Shown here: positions 33,998 to 45,926 of the stretch, in pieces
Layout of the letters: every line of letters starts with the position of its first letter
How positions within the stretch are numbered: the stretch's first letter is position 1
Assembly: GCA_029448655.1 (NCBI GenBank)
Contig: JACCLO010000004.1
Coordinates: 4,526,001-4,590,000 of the forward strand
Direction of reading: 5' to 3'
Origin: Wolfiporia cocos
Taxonomy: Eukaryota > Basidiomycota > Agaricomycetes > Polyporales > Phaeolaceae
DNA length: 64,000 bases
Translations under genes and position numbers: made by a program
The notes under the pieces: model-generated
Seen by the model: only the letters and a program-made list of their open reading frames with translations
The model's database searches: none
What the model was told of the DNA's origin: nothing

Positions 33998-35830
33998 TCA
34001 GAATGTAAGGATCCGGTACGTGCGGCCGCGTGCGTCCTGCGTCCGAACAGTCAGCAGTGCACCGTACGCGACGCGAGGCGTGACACCCACCGCTTTACCC
34101 AGCGTGATCAGCGAGTCCTCACTCACCATGACCGCCTCGATGCCCTTCTCGCTTTCGACGGGGGGCAGAGTTACCGATTGCACGCGGTACGACAAGCTCG
34201 TCGTCACTTCGTCCCGGAAGATGTGCTGTTCTGCAGATATACTGGGGTCAGAGATGAACCGACGTTCTTCGGCCTCCACGTCGGACGGGTCGGTCTGCTG
34301 AGCAAGTCGCTGTTTGTGGGGCAAGATGTTGAACTCGAAGACCCGCAGGCCCACACCCTTGCTATTTCTCCACATAGAGACAAATTTGGTTCCGAAGACG
34401 TAACACACCCATACGGACGAGTGCGGATGAGGTGCGGATATGATTCGCGTCTTTGTTGGGCCCCAGTCTTCCCAGGCAATGTGGTGCCCAGTCTTGCCTT
34501 GCATTGATTCAACCCGGGATAGTATCGTCGAGGATAGTGTAAAGAGCAGCAGCGTTCTCCTGGCACCGCCTTCGGCAACCCAGAATGTTATTACAAGTAG
34601 CCTATCACCGCGCGAGGTGAAGAATGGTACCCGCAGATCTGGATGTGGTGTCCATGACGGTGCCGGATCTGCACGAATGTCGACAGAGAGCGGCAGGGAC
34701 CAGTCGGCCAATTGAGGATAGTGGAATGAGCATGTGAACGCTTCGTCTGAAACCTCCACTTTGTCCGAGGATGCGTTGATGAAATCAACTACAGCAAGTT
34801 CCAGTTCTCGCATATTGCTGTCGTGCTCCATCTCGAAATCATTATCCAAAGCTGACTGGACGAGGCCCAAAAGCACGTGGCGTTCGCTTAGGAAAATGAA
34901 CGAATGCAGGCGTCGGCTGCAATACCACTGACAACCGGCATGAATATTACATTGTAAATGGCACGTCAATGTCCAGACTCACCAGCTCGCGAGCGCCACT
35001 CTTCCAGTTCCATATGACTAGCTCATTGTGGCGATCATGATCACAGTCAAAGAGAATGCCTAGATATTCGCCAGAGACCGAGATTGTATACGAGGGGTCA
35101 TTGCCCTCGGGCCTGTGGGTCAGAATAGCGGGGTTGGGCGCTGATGGGTGAGCAGCCCCCGTGCTCAGCGCGTGCAGATGGATATGAATGGGATTGCTGC
35201 GACTGATGGCACATATCACACCGTCTATCAGCAGGCATTAACTTATAATGTGACGACACACACGCACCGCGACGACCGCTGGATGGCCACCAAGAGATCT
35301 TGGGAAGGGTCCATGCCGAAGTCCCGGATAACAAAACCAAGATCCTTCAGAGTCCACCTCTTCTCCTTAATGCCCCGGAGTACTGAGGGCAGCTGGCAGA
35401 AGCAGAGAGTCCTGCCTCCTTGAGCCTGCGCCAGGACGCCTCCATATAGCTCCCAGACCTCGCCCGCCAGCATAGGCACGACATCTTGCCTTTTGTAATC
35501 GAGGGTTTCCCATGCTTTTTGGTGTTCTCTGAGTAGTTTGAGGCGGTCGGAGGATCCTAGCGTGCTGGTTGGCCCATCCTCCATGCCTGCGATCGTGAGT
35601 TCTATTTTGTATTGCTGTTCCGCTGTCTCGTCAACCATCATCCGAAACTGACGGGAGACCTGAGTTTTTGTGGGTGGTATGAGGTGGTGTCAATCAGCGG
35701 CGTATTCAAAGTTTAATGGGAGGGCACATGCACATACCGACCTGGATCGCAGCAGTGTTCTAGTATCGAGGTGGCTCAGGATTTGCGCGATCACGTCGAA
35801 AGGCAGAAGCTCCACATATTTTGCCATCAT
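33998..35830 (-). CDS. F-box domain protein
   Basis: Starts at one of two adjacent ATGs (35830 or 35827) with MMAKYVELLPFDVIAQILSHLDTRTLLRSRSV, an N-terminal F-box that would bind Skp1 in an SCF ubiquitin ligase. Introns follow RSV (leading into SRQFRMMVDE), follow VAIQR and follow VPF. The remainder, about 480 residues, has a beta-rich pattern with phrases such as LGFVIRDFGMDPSQDLLVAIQ, ISVSGEYLGILFD and ELVIWNWKSG. This fits the large family of fungal F-box proteins with a degenerate propeller-like C-terminal region. The substrate is unknown. It ends at 33998. Confidence 0.85.
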
Positions 35831-37095
35831 TCTCGAGAGGTCCGTCCTTGTTACAATGAGTTGATAGTGTATGATGAGATCGGCTGAGTACTCAAGCGCT
35901 CGTGTATATATGCGAACGGAATCCGGACCGTACACGTGATACGATCGTATAGGGATCGGTATCTTCCGGTAAGTATACACTACCACTACTAATTCCACGT
36001 TCGATTCTGCAGAGGCGACAGCGCAATTAAAAATCAGGAAGATAATCGTGTGGATACTAGGCATGCAGCCGAAACTTTCTGTGTCATTTTATATTACATT
36101 ACTGACTTAGGTCGTTAAGGAAAACGATTGTGCAGAAGTGGTCCATTGTCATTGTGCAGAAGGGGTATGGCAACACCTGGTAGTTCAGTACACTCCCAGG
36201 GATTACAAATATGTCCTTAGACGAAGTACGTTGTGCTAGTATAGTGTCTAGCCCTTTTTGCTTGTCCCAGGTCGGCGTTTGCGCTCGGCATTGGGTTCAA
36301 TTACATCGATTGTACCATTGCAGTATTAATCACATCTAAGCAAGGTCAATGTTGTCGGATTCCATCAAGTCTGAAGCTGAAGAATGAAGAAGTCAACATG
36401 CTATAATATGCGCTAACAAATACCTAACAAATACGGTGCTCAGGACGATTATAGGTCATAATGCATAATGGCACGTTAACGCGTCAACGGCTATCGAAGA
36501 GTGACAGCAAGGCGTTAGCTCACTGGGTGCGTGTTCGATTGGAAAGCATGCTTTCGAGTTCAAGAACTTGATCCCTTAGTCTGGATATGCGTACGGGGAA
36601 GCTCCCTAGGCCCGAGGCATTCCGGACAGCGCCGCCGGTGCTCAAAAATCGCGGATCAGACCTTTCCTGTTAATATTGTCAAGGGTCTGCGGCAGTGATT
36701 CTGCTCCCACTTGGCAAGCCACGGCTTTTAAATTTTGTGCCGCAAGGGAAGACGCAAACGGCGATTTCATCTCTGCATTCCAAAGGCGAGCCCCGGAGCA
36801 ATATAATCAAAACCTCCTACAACGCCAGTAGCAGCCTACCCGCGCGGGTATCATGGCTACAGGTGTACGCATACATCGTACGAGCCCGTACCCATACTGT
36901 TGTGCCTCAGCATGAAATACCGACACGCGACATCATCTGCACTGCCGATTATCAATAGCTGTCATTGTCAACTCAAGAGGCCGCTCAGTCGCTCTCAGCC
37001 GCTCGGCCCATCATCAGTATCAAACTTCGAAACTTCTGTATTTGACGCAGCGGTGTTTAGCGTGAGAAGCTACTTACCGTTAGACGCGACTCTGT
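35831..37095. other. Intergenic with a tRNA-like SINE head
   Basis: Apart from the SINE-like head at 36506-36580, nothing recognisable is present. The stretch is AT-richer than the flanking genes. Confidence 0.45.
36506..36580 (+). repeat. tRNA-like head of a possible SINE
   Basis: A-box-like TTAGCTCACTGGGTG and, about 40 bases on, B-box-like GAGTTCAAGAAC have the spacing of a tRNA gene. The ends do not pair as an acceptor stem, so it is not a functional tRNA. Its body does not match the SINE-like pair at 87-777. Confidence 0.35.
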
Positions 37096-37595
37096 TCAAA
37101 AACGACCGTACGTAGAAACGGGTCCTACCATAAGGGGGTTCTCCCAAATCGAGATGAAATGATGCGTCTCGGACTGCGTCAACAAAGGAAGATGTCTCCC
37201 GTTTTGATCGATGCTTGCGGTGCGGCCTAACAGATAGCGCTTAGTAGTTGCCATTGCCCCGCAGCAATCCCGCACACCGATGAGAGTGGCCGCGTCTGTG
37301 CCGTACTGCACCATCTTATCACAATGTGAAAACAACGACCTTTTCACCGTCTCATCAGACATCAAAACAGTCCAAATGGCCCAGTTTTGAGTTTTGCCCG
37401 ATCCTGTGCCGGCAATGAATTAATGACAACGGAGTCTAGGTGCAGCAGCAGTGCCTCCATTACATCAAGCTGCCAGTCGTACTGCACCCTGTCAGGCCCA
37501 AATACGTTTTGGAATTTCTCGGTAATTAAGCGGCGTGTATCTGCGTATGAGTATTGGCAACATTTCTCGGCCGCAGTACGCGCGGCATTGAGCAT
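37096..37595 (-). pseudogene. Relic of RecQ-like DEAD helicase N-terminus
   Basis: Reads FTGMLNAARTAAEKCCQYSY, then TRRLITEKFQNVFG and YDWQLDVMEALLLHLDSVVI, the lead-in typical of the RecQ-like helicases that are abundant in agaricomycete genomes. The Walker A motif IAGTGSGKT is present only after a frame change just past VVI (at about 37410), where two extra bases lie. Beyond it the open frame continues for about 95 codons (MSDETVKRS to STYGRF), but without helicase motifs Ia-VI. This is a truncated, frameshifted relic of a multi-copy and possibly mobile gene family. Confidence 0.65.
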
Positions 37596-38608
37596 ACCCG
37601 TGAATTCGTTAACGCCGCGATCAAACAGACTGCCGTGAGCTTACTTAGAGGACATTATTACAGTAATTCTGCAAAATCAGGTAGCATACAAGTACAATTG
37701 TGAGGATGCGCGTCGTGCTGTAGGCCAACGTCGCGGTCGCGAGACGGGATCACCTACACCAGTCCTGACGAAACACACCAGACCTTGTACAGTGGCTGCT
37801 GTGATATGTTTCTCGCACTCCGCTCGGGTCCTCCCGAGTGGCAGCAGCCACGTGCAAGGGCTGGGGACAAGACCCATAGACACGATGGTCCGAAGAAGCA
37901 AACATTGAACAGAATAGACAATGGCAACATGTTCTTCTTATCCTGGGCTTCTCCGACACGGTACTCTCCGCGGTGTGTTCTCGAGGTGAAGGCATAGCCG
38001 GCCACTCTTCTGGTTTACTTTGCTCTCAACAGGACAGATCAGATACATGAGAAGTCTAAATTTCATTTAGCGGAGCAATAGACCCAATTAACTATCGTTC
38101 AAGTCAGCAGCTTAGACACCGCGGCGAATCTTGCCGTGCATCGCTGATGCACTCTCTCCGCTTCGCGCGATGCCGTCTCGACTCTCAGCGACACCCTTGA
38201 AAACATTCTCTGACAAACGCAGGGTACTCAGGGCACATTCGACCCCGTACGCCCTTCAGGGTCTCAACACGAATGCAACCGAGCTTTCAATTTGCATACG
38301 CAGTATCCATACATGACATCCACGGATACGAGGACCCTTCGCCTGTGGCCATGATCATGGTTTTGCTTTGATCACCACTCTATATCAGCGGGGGCTGGTC
38401 GGTCCATTCAGGGTCCCGGCATGGAATAAAGAAAGTGGATGATATGGACGAAGAGAGCAACCATTGTGCCGAGGGTCGGGATGATCGAGTGCGTCATAGC
38501 ATCGGCGATATGTACTTCGCCGGCACAGATCGGGATCGGACTTCCCATCGTGTCACTCGCCGGATTTGGTCAGCGCACCCTAGACGCCGGCACATTGCTG
38601 CGGCTGTC
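37596..38608. other. Intergenic upstream of thioredoxin
   Basis: Contains the thioredoxin promoter on the right. No other gene recognised. Confidence 0.45.
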
Positions 38609-39230
38609 ATGTCCTCGCTCGCCACGCTCAGGGTGCTACGCGCACGGACCGCATGTACGCCAGCGCGGTCGTTCCATTCGACGCCGCTGCGCAGAGAACA
38701 CTTTCTCAAGGCGAATGTCGAGGTACGTAACGGACGGCCCGCTCGCCTGACATTGCAGCTGATGACCTGCACCACCCGGGTCCGCGCAGACCTTCACGAA
38801 GGCAATTTCGAACAAGGACAAGGTCGTCCTCGTGGACTTTTACGCAGAGTGTGTACGCTTGCTGCGGACTGAACCGGTCGCTGACGCCCGGGATATGACG
38901 CGAACAATTCGTCGGTAGCTGGTGTAACCCGTGCAAGATGCTCTCGCCCATCCTCGAGAGCGTAACCAGCGACCCAAACGTCAAGTCGGGTAGCGGCCTG
39001 CCGCTTGACCTAGTCACTATCGACACCGATAACGAAATTGAGTTAGCGCAACAATATAATGTTAGTCTTTTCATTGCGTGTCTCATGTATTGTCACTTAA
39101 ACTCAATCACCCCCGCCACAAGATCCGTTCCCTGCCGACCGTCTTGGCGTTCAAAGATGGGCAGCCTGCTCATCGGTTCGTCGGCGCGCTCCCTGAGGCC
39201 CAAGTACGCGCGTGGTTGCGGGCTGTTTGA
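38609..39230 (+). CDS. Mitochondrial thioredoxin with WCNPC active site
   Basis: A small thiol-disulfide oxidoreductase. The ATG at 38609 opens a basic presequence (MSSLATLRVLRARTACTPAR..SFHSTPLRR) that fits mitochondrial import. Splicing gives [32 protein letters not shown], then VTIDTDNEIELAQQYN, and after another intron IRSLPTVLAFKDGQPAHRFVGALPEAQVRAWLRAV with the stop at 39228-39230. The cis-Pro before Thr (LPT) is conserved. The active site reads Cys-Asn-Pro-Cys instead of the usual Cys-Gly-Pro-Cys. The codon spanning the intron before Trp is GAC, which restores the usual Asp/Trp context. Four exons. The reductase partner is not in the window. Confidence 0.9.
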
Positions 39231-39478
39231 TCGCATCGCATTGACGTGACATCTTACTCAATACATCCATCCCGCCTCGACACTAGCCATGTATAGTACA
39301 AAGCAGACAATGTGAACACTTTCGGAATGGTTGCGCGCCAGGCAATCGAAGGCGGGAGTTATGGTCAGATGCTACCGTAGCGCATCTCAACACAGTAGTC
39401 TAATTTTGTAGCATCTGCTCGACGACATGCATTACTTTCATGTATCGCACGGGCTTCCGGCCAGGCAAACGGGGCGCA

Positions 39479-42466
39479 TCACGACGATTTCTTCGTCTTC
39501 AATATATCAAAGAACGCCTCCTGGGGGAGATCGACGCTGCCGACCCTCTTCATCTTGCGCTTGCTTTCCTTCTGATTTTCCAGATGCTTCAGCTTGCGCT
39601 CGTAGTGGCCTATAGCGAGCCCGTCAGCACACTGGATCCGCATGGAGCAAAGAACGACCATTACCGCCGTACAACCCCGCAGTAACGTCCGCACGCATCG
39701 CAGACAATGTCTCGCGAGCTATGACCCGCTTGCCGATAGCAGCCTGGATCGGCACCTCGAATAGCTGCCGCGGTATGACCTCACCTGCACGGGAATCCCA
39801 AAAGCGACATCAGAAAGCAACTGGAGCGCCTCATGGACGTGACGACCACGCACGCAACTTCTTGACCCACGCCTTGCCGATGGCTTGCTCCTTGGACCGA
39901 TGGATGATCAACGCCAAGGCGTCAACGGGCTTGTTGTTGAGGAGGAAGGTCATCTAACCAGAAACGGGTTCAGGCCCGTATCGTCTGATCACACGCTGAG
40001 CAGATCCTGCTTACCTTCGCCACGCCACTCGGGCGGTAACCAGCATCTTCATAGCTGCAATGAGACAGAAGGATCAGATTTCTGTTGGCGGGAAGCTCTG
40101 CGGGGCACCCACTCGAAGCTAGCGAATCCTGAGCTGCGACCCTTCAGTTTGTCGTAAAAGTCGCTCACGATCTCCGCTAACGGCATAGTGCAAGTGAGGA
40201 TAACCCGTCTCTCCTCTCCGGACGTATCTAGAAAGCGGAAATCCATATCCCTTCCGCGATGCTCGAAGCAGAGATCCATCATATCGCCCACGTACTCTGT
40301 AGACGCGATATAGATCATCAAGATAGAAGAGAAGCCATGAGAAAAGCATGCTGACTGTGCGGGATGATGATTGAAGCACCGACAACAGGTTCCTGGGTTT
40401 CCTTAACTCTAGACGCAGTATCCGTCACGTCCGGGAACTCTGTCGGATTGCTGATGACCTCTGTGCGATCGTGATAGACGACCTTGTACGGCACCGTTGG
40501 CGCAGTAATGATCACGTTCGCATCGTACTCGTCCTCGAGGCGCTGGCGGAAGACGTCCATGTGCAGCGACCCAAGGAACCCTAGCCGGCACCCCTGGCCG
40601 AGGGCAGTCGAGGACTCCCGGGTAACCTCAACGCTGCGGTCCGTGAGCGTGAGCTGAAAATAGCGGTGAGACGTCCTCCCTGTGCGGCTACCGAATGGAG
40701 CTTACCCGCTTGATCGATTCCTCGAGCTTTGGGAAGTCATTGCTATCAATCGGGTAGATGCCCGCGTAAACCTAGACACGAACGTCAGCGCATTACGCAG
40801 ATGGCCCGCGCTAGCTCGCACCATCGCCTTGGCAGGCCTGAACCCTGGCATGGGCTGCACGGGTGCCCCAACCCGGTGGAGGGTGTCGCCGATGTGGGCT
40901 GTGCAAAATTATCATGTTACCAAATATGGATCGAAGAATGTCAGCAAGCGAACCTTCAGAAGACTCTTTCATATTGCAGGCTATGTAGCCGACCTGACCC
41001 GGGCGCAGACTCGTGGTAGATACTTCTTCCGGGTGCATGATGCCTAGATCTGCGACCTCATACCTCTTCCGCGTATGACAGGATGCAATCCGATCACCTG
41101 CGGATCTTCCATTGAATCGCGTGCATGCAAGCATGCACAATAATCTCACGGCGTACCTTTTCGCAAGGTACCCGTTTGGACATTTACAAGCGATATGACC
41201 CCGCGATATCGGTCATACCTACCAGGGAACGCGTCAACTCCTACTTGGTATGACGGTGAAAGCGGAGCACTCACGAAGAATCGAATAGGAATGCCTTCAG
41301 AGGATCTGACGCACTGCCCGTTGGTGGAGGTATCCGTTCTATTATTGCCTTGAGGATGTCTTCTGCACCTTTGCCAGTCTTCGCAGAAATCGGGATGCAG
41401 TCGGCAGGATCGATTCCAAATGTCGACTGCATCTGCGCAGCAATAAGCTCTGGTTGAGCTGCGGGTAGGTCAATCTGCAGCCCATAATAAGCTAATGCAA
41501 GGACCCTGGAACTCAATGAGTAACAGACCTTGTTTAGAACGGGAATGATCTTGAGCCCCCGTTCCTGGGCAACATGGAAAACAGATATTGACTGCGCCTG
41601 GACACCCTGAGTCGCGTCCACCAGTAACAGAGCGCCTTGACACGCCGCCAGGGAGCGAGATACCTCCCAAGCAAAGTCGACATGGCCCTAGTGCGATGCC
41701 CCTGCCTCAGTTTCAATACATCTCCGTTCCATTCGTGCCAAGCTTAACGTACGGGCGTATCGATGAGATTGAGCAGGAATTTGCGGTCACCAAATTTGTG
41801 TATCATGCTGCCACTGCTCAGCCACCGCCACAAGTGAATATCTGAAACGTAACTACCTAGCGGTCTGCGCCTTCACTGCGCGCCTGTCAGACCATCGCAA
41901 GCCGAACATGCGACGTCAAAAAATACCTGTGATCCCACGCTCGCGCTCCACTTTAAGTTTATCCAGCACTTGTTGATTGGTACCATGCTCTTTCTTCGCG
42001 ATCGTGCCTGTCAGCTGTGAACAGCGCTTAGCACGGAGTCGAGCATCGTGACACGGTCAAACAAACCTCCAGGAGCCTGTACCGACGACATGAATGGCTG
42101 ATCCATGGATCGGGCGGCGAAAGACGTACCTGTCAGCCAGGGTCGATTTGCCATGATCTATGCCGACCGAGTGAGCAACCAGGATGCCCAGTACTGTGCA
42201 AAACAAGAACCATACCTATATGGGCGATGATGGAAAAGTTCCTGTTCATCCATGAATAGCGCGAGATCGCCGAGACATGTTGCGACGTACCGTATCACGT
42301 CACAAGAGAAGTCCTCCATGTCGATGTTCTTTTGCGCCGCTGCTGAGCGGCTCGGTGCCGTTGCATAGTGCCTGAGAGCAACGCCGATGCACTGCGATCG
42401 AGCTATGAGTGTCTCATGCTGTTCAAAGAGTTTTAGGCATTCGCGGCGCCGGAAAATTCGGAGCAT
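39479..42466 (-). CDS. GUF1: Mitochondrial translation factor GUF1 (EF4/LepA GTPase)
   Basis: A ribosome-associated GTPase that promotes mitochondrial translation fidelity. The ATG at 42466 ([16 protein letters not shown]) starts a mitochondrial presequence. The G1 motif [18 protein letters not shown] is split by a short intron inside the Asp codon. [21 protein letters not shown] carries G3, and PVLNKVDLP with PISAKTGKG carry G4 and the G5 region. Downstream are the LepA-specific domains, with [29 protein letters not shown] and [14 protein letters not shown]. The C-terminal Lys-rich tail ends KTKKSS at 39479. Many short introns, not all individually resolved. It diverges from the CCDC12 homologue with 269 bases between the start codons, so the two share a bidirectional promoter. 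Confidence 0.92.
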
Positions 42467-42735
42467 TACACGCTCGCTATTCCACCTCTGATTGTATGAG
42501 ATGAGACAATAGTGAAATCTACAGGTTACCAAACGGACGGACGAGTGTGCGCGCGAGATCCGAGAAGTCGCAGGAAAGTACAGAGCCCGGGCGCTTCTCG
42601 GGGAGTGCGGTCGGCGCGTCTAATATGATTAGTCAGCGCGCAACTCCGCGACGCTCACCCCGATCGGGTCTTGATTCGACGCGTTGAACGTTTACCACCG
42701 TCACTCGCTGCGACAACTGTCTAGCCCTTACTAAC
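42467..42735. promoter_or_regulatory. Bidirectional promoter GUF1 / CCDC12 homologue
   Basis: 269 bases between the two divergent start codons must contain both promoters. No TATA box was recognised. Confidence 0.5.
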
Positions 42736-43384
42736 ATGTCTCTTGCTGATGCATCTGAAGCACGCAAGGTTCGTCTGACTGCCTTACGCAAGCGGAAAGC
42801 AGGAGAGGCGGTGGAGGCGGACAGGTGGGCGTTCACGGTCACTACACTTGCAGCCGTACTTACAACCTGACCACCCCATTATTCAGCGAAACGCCTCAGT
42901 CTGTGATCAGGCATCGCACATTTGACCCACAAACGCGAACATTGAAACGCCATACCGCCGAGGATGACGTCGTGATGGAGGACACAGTGGAGAAGAGGGT
43001 GGAAGGTTTAGCGGAGACAGTCATTGCTGAGGACGCGGAGCGGCGTGCGCAGGACTTGGCAAGTATGCTACTTGGTGTCCGAGGACCTCGTCTTATCGTT
43101 ATGCCACAGGATTTATTCAATATCGCGCCAAAACGACCAAATTGGGATCTGAAACGCGAAATGGAGAAGAAACTCGCGAAAGTAGAGCGCAAGACCCAGG
43201 AAGCTATACACACCCTTATCCGTAAGTGGCAGGTCAAGTGGATGATATGATGACTTAGCGCTAACATTGCGCAGGGCAACGATTAGCCGCACAGCGGGGC
43301 CAATCGGATGATCTAGTTGGTGCGATGAGAGCAGAAGAAAAAGCGGGCCAAATGGAGGAAGATGCGTCTGATGAGGACGACTAA
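42736..43384 (+). CDS. Pre-mRNA splicing factor of CCDC12/Cwf18 family
   Basis: A small nuclear coiled-coil component of the activated spliceosome. Three exons, 42736-42824, 42887-43221 and 43275-43384, give 177 residues with phases that close exactly. The first intron must end at ATTCAG (62 bases), not at the earlier TTGCAG, to keep frame. It starts MSLADASEARKVRLTALRKRK, the family's basic N-terminal helix, continues with SVIRHRTFDPQTRTLKRHT and APKRPNWDLKREMEKKLAKVERKTQEAI (Cwf18 signature), and ends in an acidic DASDEDD tail. Confidence 0.9.
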
Positions 43385-43630
43385 TTTCTCATGAAGACCC
43401 TTGTTGTCTCTCTCCCGTATCTACATGTATGTCTAACTCCGGGCTATGTTTCCCACTATAGTGTACACATGCTACAGGTGCTGACATGTTTAACAAGGTT
43501 GGTTCGATCAATGAAATAATTGTACGCATCAAGATGTACAGGTCGGTGAGTCCGCAGGCATTACCAATTATTTAAATTATAGACGTAATACCATGCACGA
43601 AAGTCAAATGGGTGTGGCACGCTGTTGCTT

Positions 43631-44594
43631 TTACAGGATAGGTCTCGAGTTCAGCATCTGTATCATCCTCTCATCTTCCGCTAGCCGCGGCCGTGCTGTG
43701 CGCGGTGCACCATGTTCGTCACGGTACGTGGGACCGACGCCTACGTATGGCGGCGGTAGTACGACAGGGTCTTGTGAACGTGTGCAAGGCGCTTGGTTCT
43801 GCGCTAATGGTGGTGAAGCTGGCATCGGCGTAGAATGGAGGCTAGGCGTCGCATCGATATTTCGTGACCTAGACTTCCCGCTTCTGTAGACGCCTTGTGG
43901 TACGGTCAAATTACGCAATATCGGGTCCTGGTCGATGGTTGGAATATTTGGGAGATCCGCGTAAGTGAAGTACGCCGTAAGGTGCCATTTTCTGGGTTTT
44001 GCGTTAGGTGAGGTAAGGACCCAGGCAGAGTACGCCTGTTTGACCAATCCCATTGGGTGGTGGTCGCTCCGCTCATAGTGAGACTGTGCCGAGGAAGACC
44101 ACGTACGCGACGGCCCGTCGACAAATCGGTACGTAGATCTTCTGAACCGCACAATGTTCATCGGTTCAATAATAGAAGTATAGAAGTGAGTGTGAACGCA
44201 CCTTGGCGACTGGCCGTCCGAATCCTGATTTACATCCGTAGACAGTTTCTCGTCGTAGAATAAATAGGGCTGGGAACGAAATGACGATCGTTGTTGCCAT
44301 GATTATGAACAATCATGACGAAAGAACGTCGCTTACCTCGCGCATCCGCGATTGGCTCCATACTCGGCCATCGGTCCATCTCTTCAGCCCAGTCTCCTCC
44401 TCGCTCTCTTCCCACACGAAAACCGAGCCGGAGGCGATGAACGATGCTCTTTCCATGTCGTTCAAACGGCGCTGTGCTGGCTTGAGTAACCCTTGCCGCA
44501 CAGCCTCCAGGACGATGTGGGCATCACGGGCATCGCGGAGGTGCAAGCGGGAGTGAGTGGGCCGCTGGACCTCTCGGACGGGCTCATATAACAT
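43631..44594 (-). CDS. Gti1/Pac2 family (WOPR-domain) transcriptional regulator
   Basis: A nuclear DNA-binding protein of the family that includes Wor1, Ryp1 and Gti1, regulators of morphological switching and development. It starts MLYEPVREVQRPTHSRLHLR at 44594. WOPRa: DAHIVLEAVRQGLLKPAQRRL..SGSVFVWEE and GLKRWTDGRVWSQSRMREVS. After an intron comes YLFYDEKLSTDVNQDSDGQSP, and after another one the WOPRb part, GLVKQAYSAWV and KWHLTAYFTYADLPNIPTIDQDP. The C-terminus is short and proline-rich. The total length (about 270 residues) is smaller than many family members, and the gap between the two halves is brief. Confidence 0.9.
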
Positions 44595-44794
44595 GACTGG
44601 CGGATACGATAGCAGAGACTGATGGGTCGTAGTCCAACAGGTCAGCTGGTGATACTACCTCGCGCTTTAAATGTCTGACTCGGCATGCTCGCTCGGTGTC
44701 AAGGTTTTGCGCTGTGCATTCGTTGAGCTCCATAAAGCGCTTGGAACAGAGTTTCCGCTTATATGACATTAAGCCTTTTCAGTTTCGTCTGCTT

Positions 44795-45648
44795 GAGCCT
44801 TACGAAACGTGGTACTACAGAAAATCGGGGTAGCGCCGTACCCCACGCGATCTTCAGCCCAAGCATGTGGGAAACATTACCCGGGCTGTTGGTATGGAAT
44901 AGCTCGAGGCACCGCGCGCTATAAGCTACCGCCCAAACGCTTACTGTCTCCTGTGCTCGAGGCGATTAATGCGACCGCACCATACCTGGCAATGATCCGG
45001 AACCGCAGGGGACCGTGGGCTAATAATCTCGACCCCGAGTGCGTCAGCGTCTTCCACGGTTGTCAGAATGCGCGTTTCAAACCTTCTGCATTCTTGCCAC
45101 TTGCCTCGGCCCCCCGGCAGCCGTCGGTGCGTCTGGAACTTTTACCCTCTGTCGGTACCAGAGCTATGCTTCGACTTGAAACCTGCGGAATGATTGTGGC
45201 TGGATCTGGTGCAGATGATCCAGTCAGCTGCTCACGGGCATCATGGCGGTGGTCGTATGTGCTAGCCCTGTACAACCCGCGACACCATGCCTTGCAGGAG
45301 GTCTTAAAGAAGTTAGCACACTTGGGAATCGGCTGCTTCCTATCGCCCGCACTATCTGAAATTAGGTTTGGTTCTGACCATGTCAGGCATGACATCGCGG
45401 CTATGGAAAGATCTAGTCTAGGGGGACAGATCGCGCCCTACATTGACGGCACCGTGAAATTTCTCCATCACAACGAACGAGATGAAATCGCTTGCTTCTG
45501 CGCGCAACGTCCGACGCCAGAGGGTAACCGTTTGATTCCGTCAGGCACTTCTTCTGCGGCGCCTTTGAGCCATTTTAACATGTGTGCTGGGATCGTGAAT
45601 TATCATTGTCCGATCGCAATCAAGAGTCCGTCACATCATATATGCTAA
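44795..45648 (+). CDS. Unidentified long open frame (possible gene)
   Basis: An uninterrupted frame of 284 codons ending in TAA at 45646-45648. The first ATG is at 44992 (MIRNRRGPWANN), which would give 218 residues; the open part upstream could belong to an exon preceded by an intron. The sequence is about 52 percent GC, where a frame this long is unlikely by chance. Composition is protein-like, with segments such as WSYVLALYNPRHHALQEVLKKLA and GGQIAPYIDGTVKFL, but I recognise no domain, signal peptide or membrane span. It lies between the divergent WOPR gene and elongin A. It could be a lineage-specific gene or a decayed one. Confidence 0.35.
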
Positions 45649-45926
45649 ATTGGCAGTTGACGGAGGGTGCAAATTTCAATGATATGGTGGGCGCTCGAGG
45701 TCGAAATGTATCTTAAAAGCTTGCTTGTCGGTAAAAATTAAATCAATATGATTCAGACAATCAGAGAGACTAGCTGGTTCCCTAAAAAGGAAGTTGGTCG
45801 CCATCAAATGCGTGAGACCATCCCCGTATCTCAGCGTCGGTTTGAGTGGCACCAGTCTTGATCACTGCTAGCCGACAGGATAGTTGCCCAAGTGTTTACC
45901 TAACCTCTTTCTCCCAAGTAATCAGC

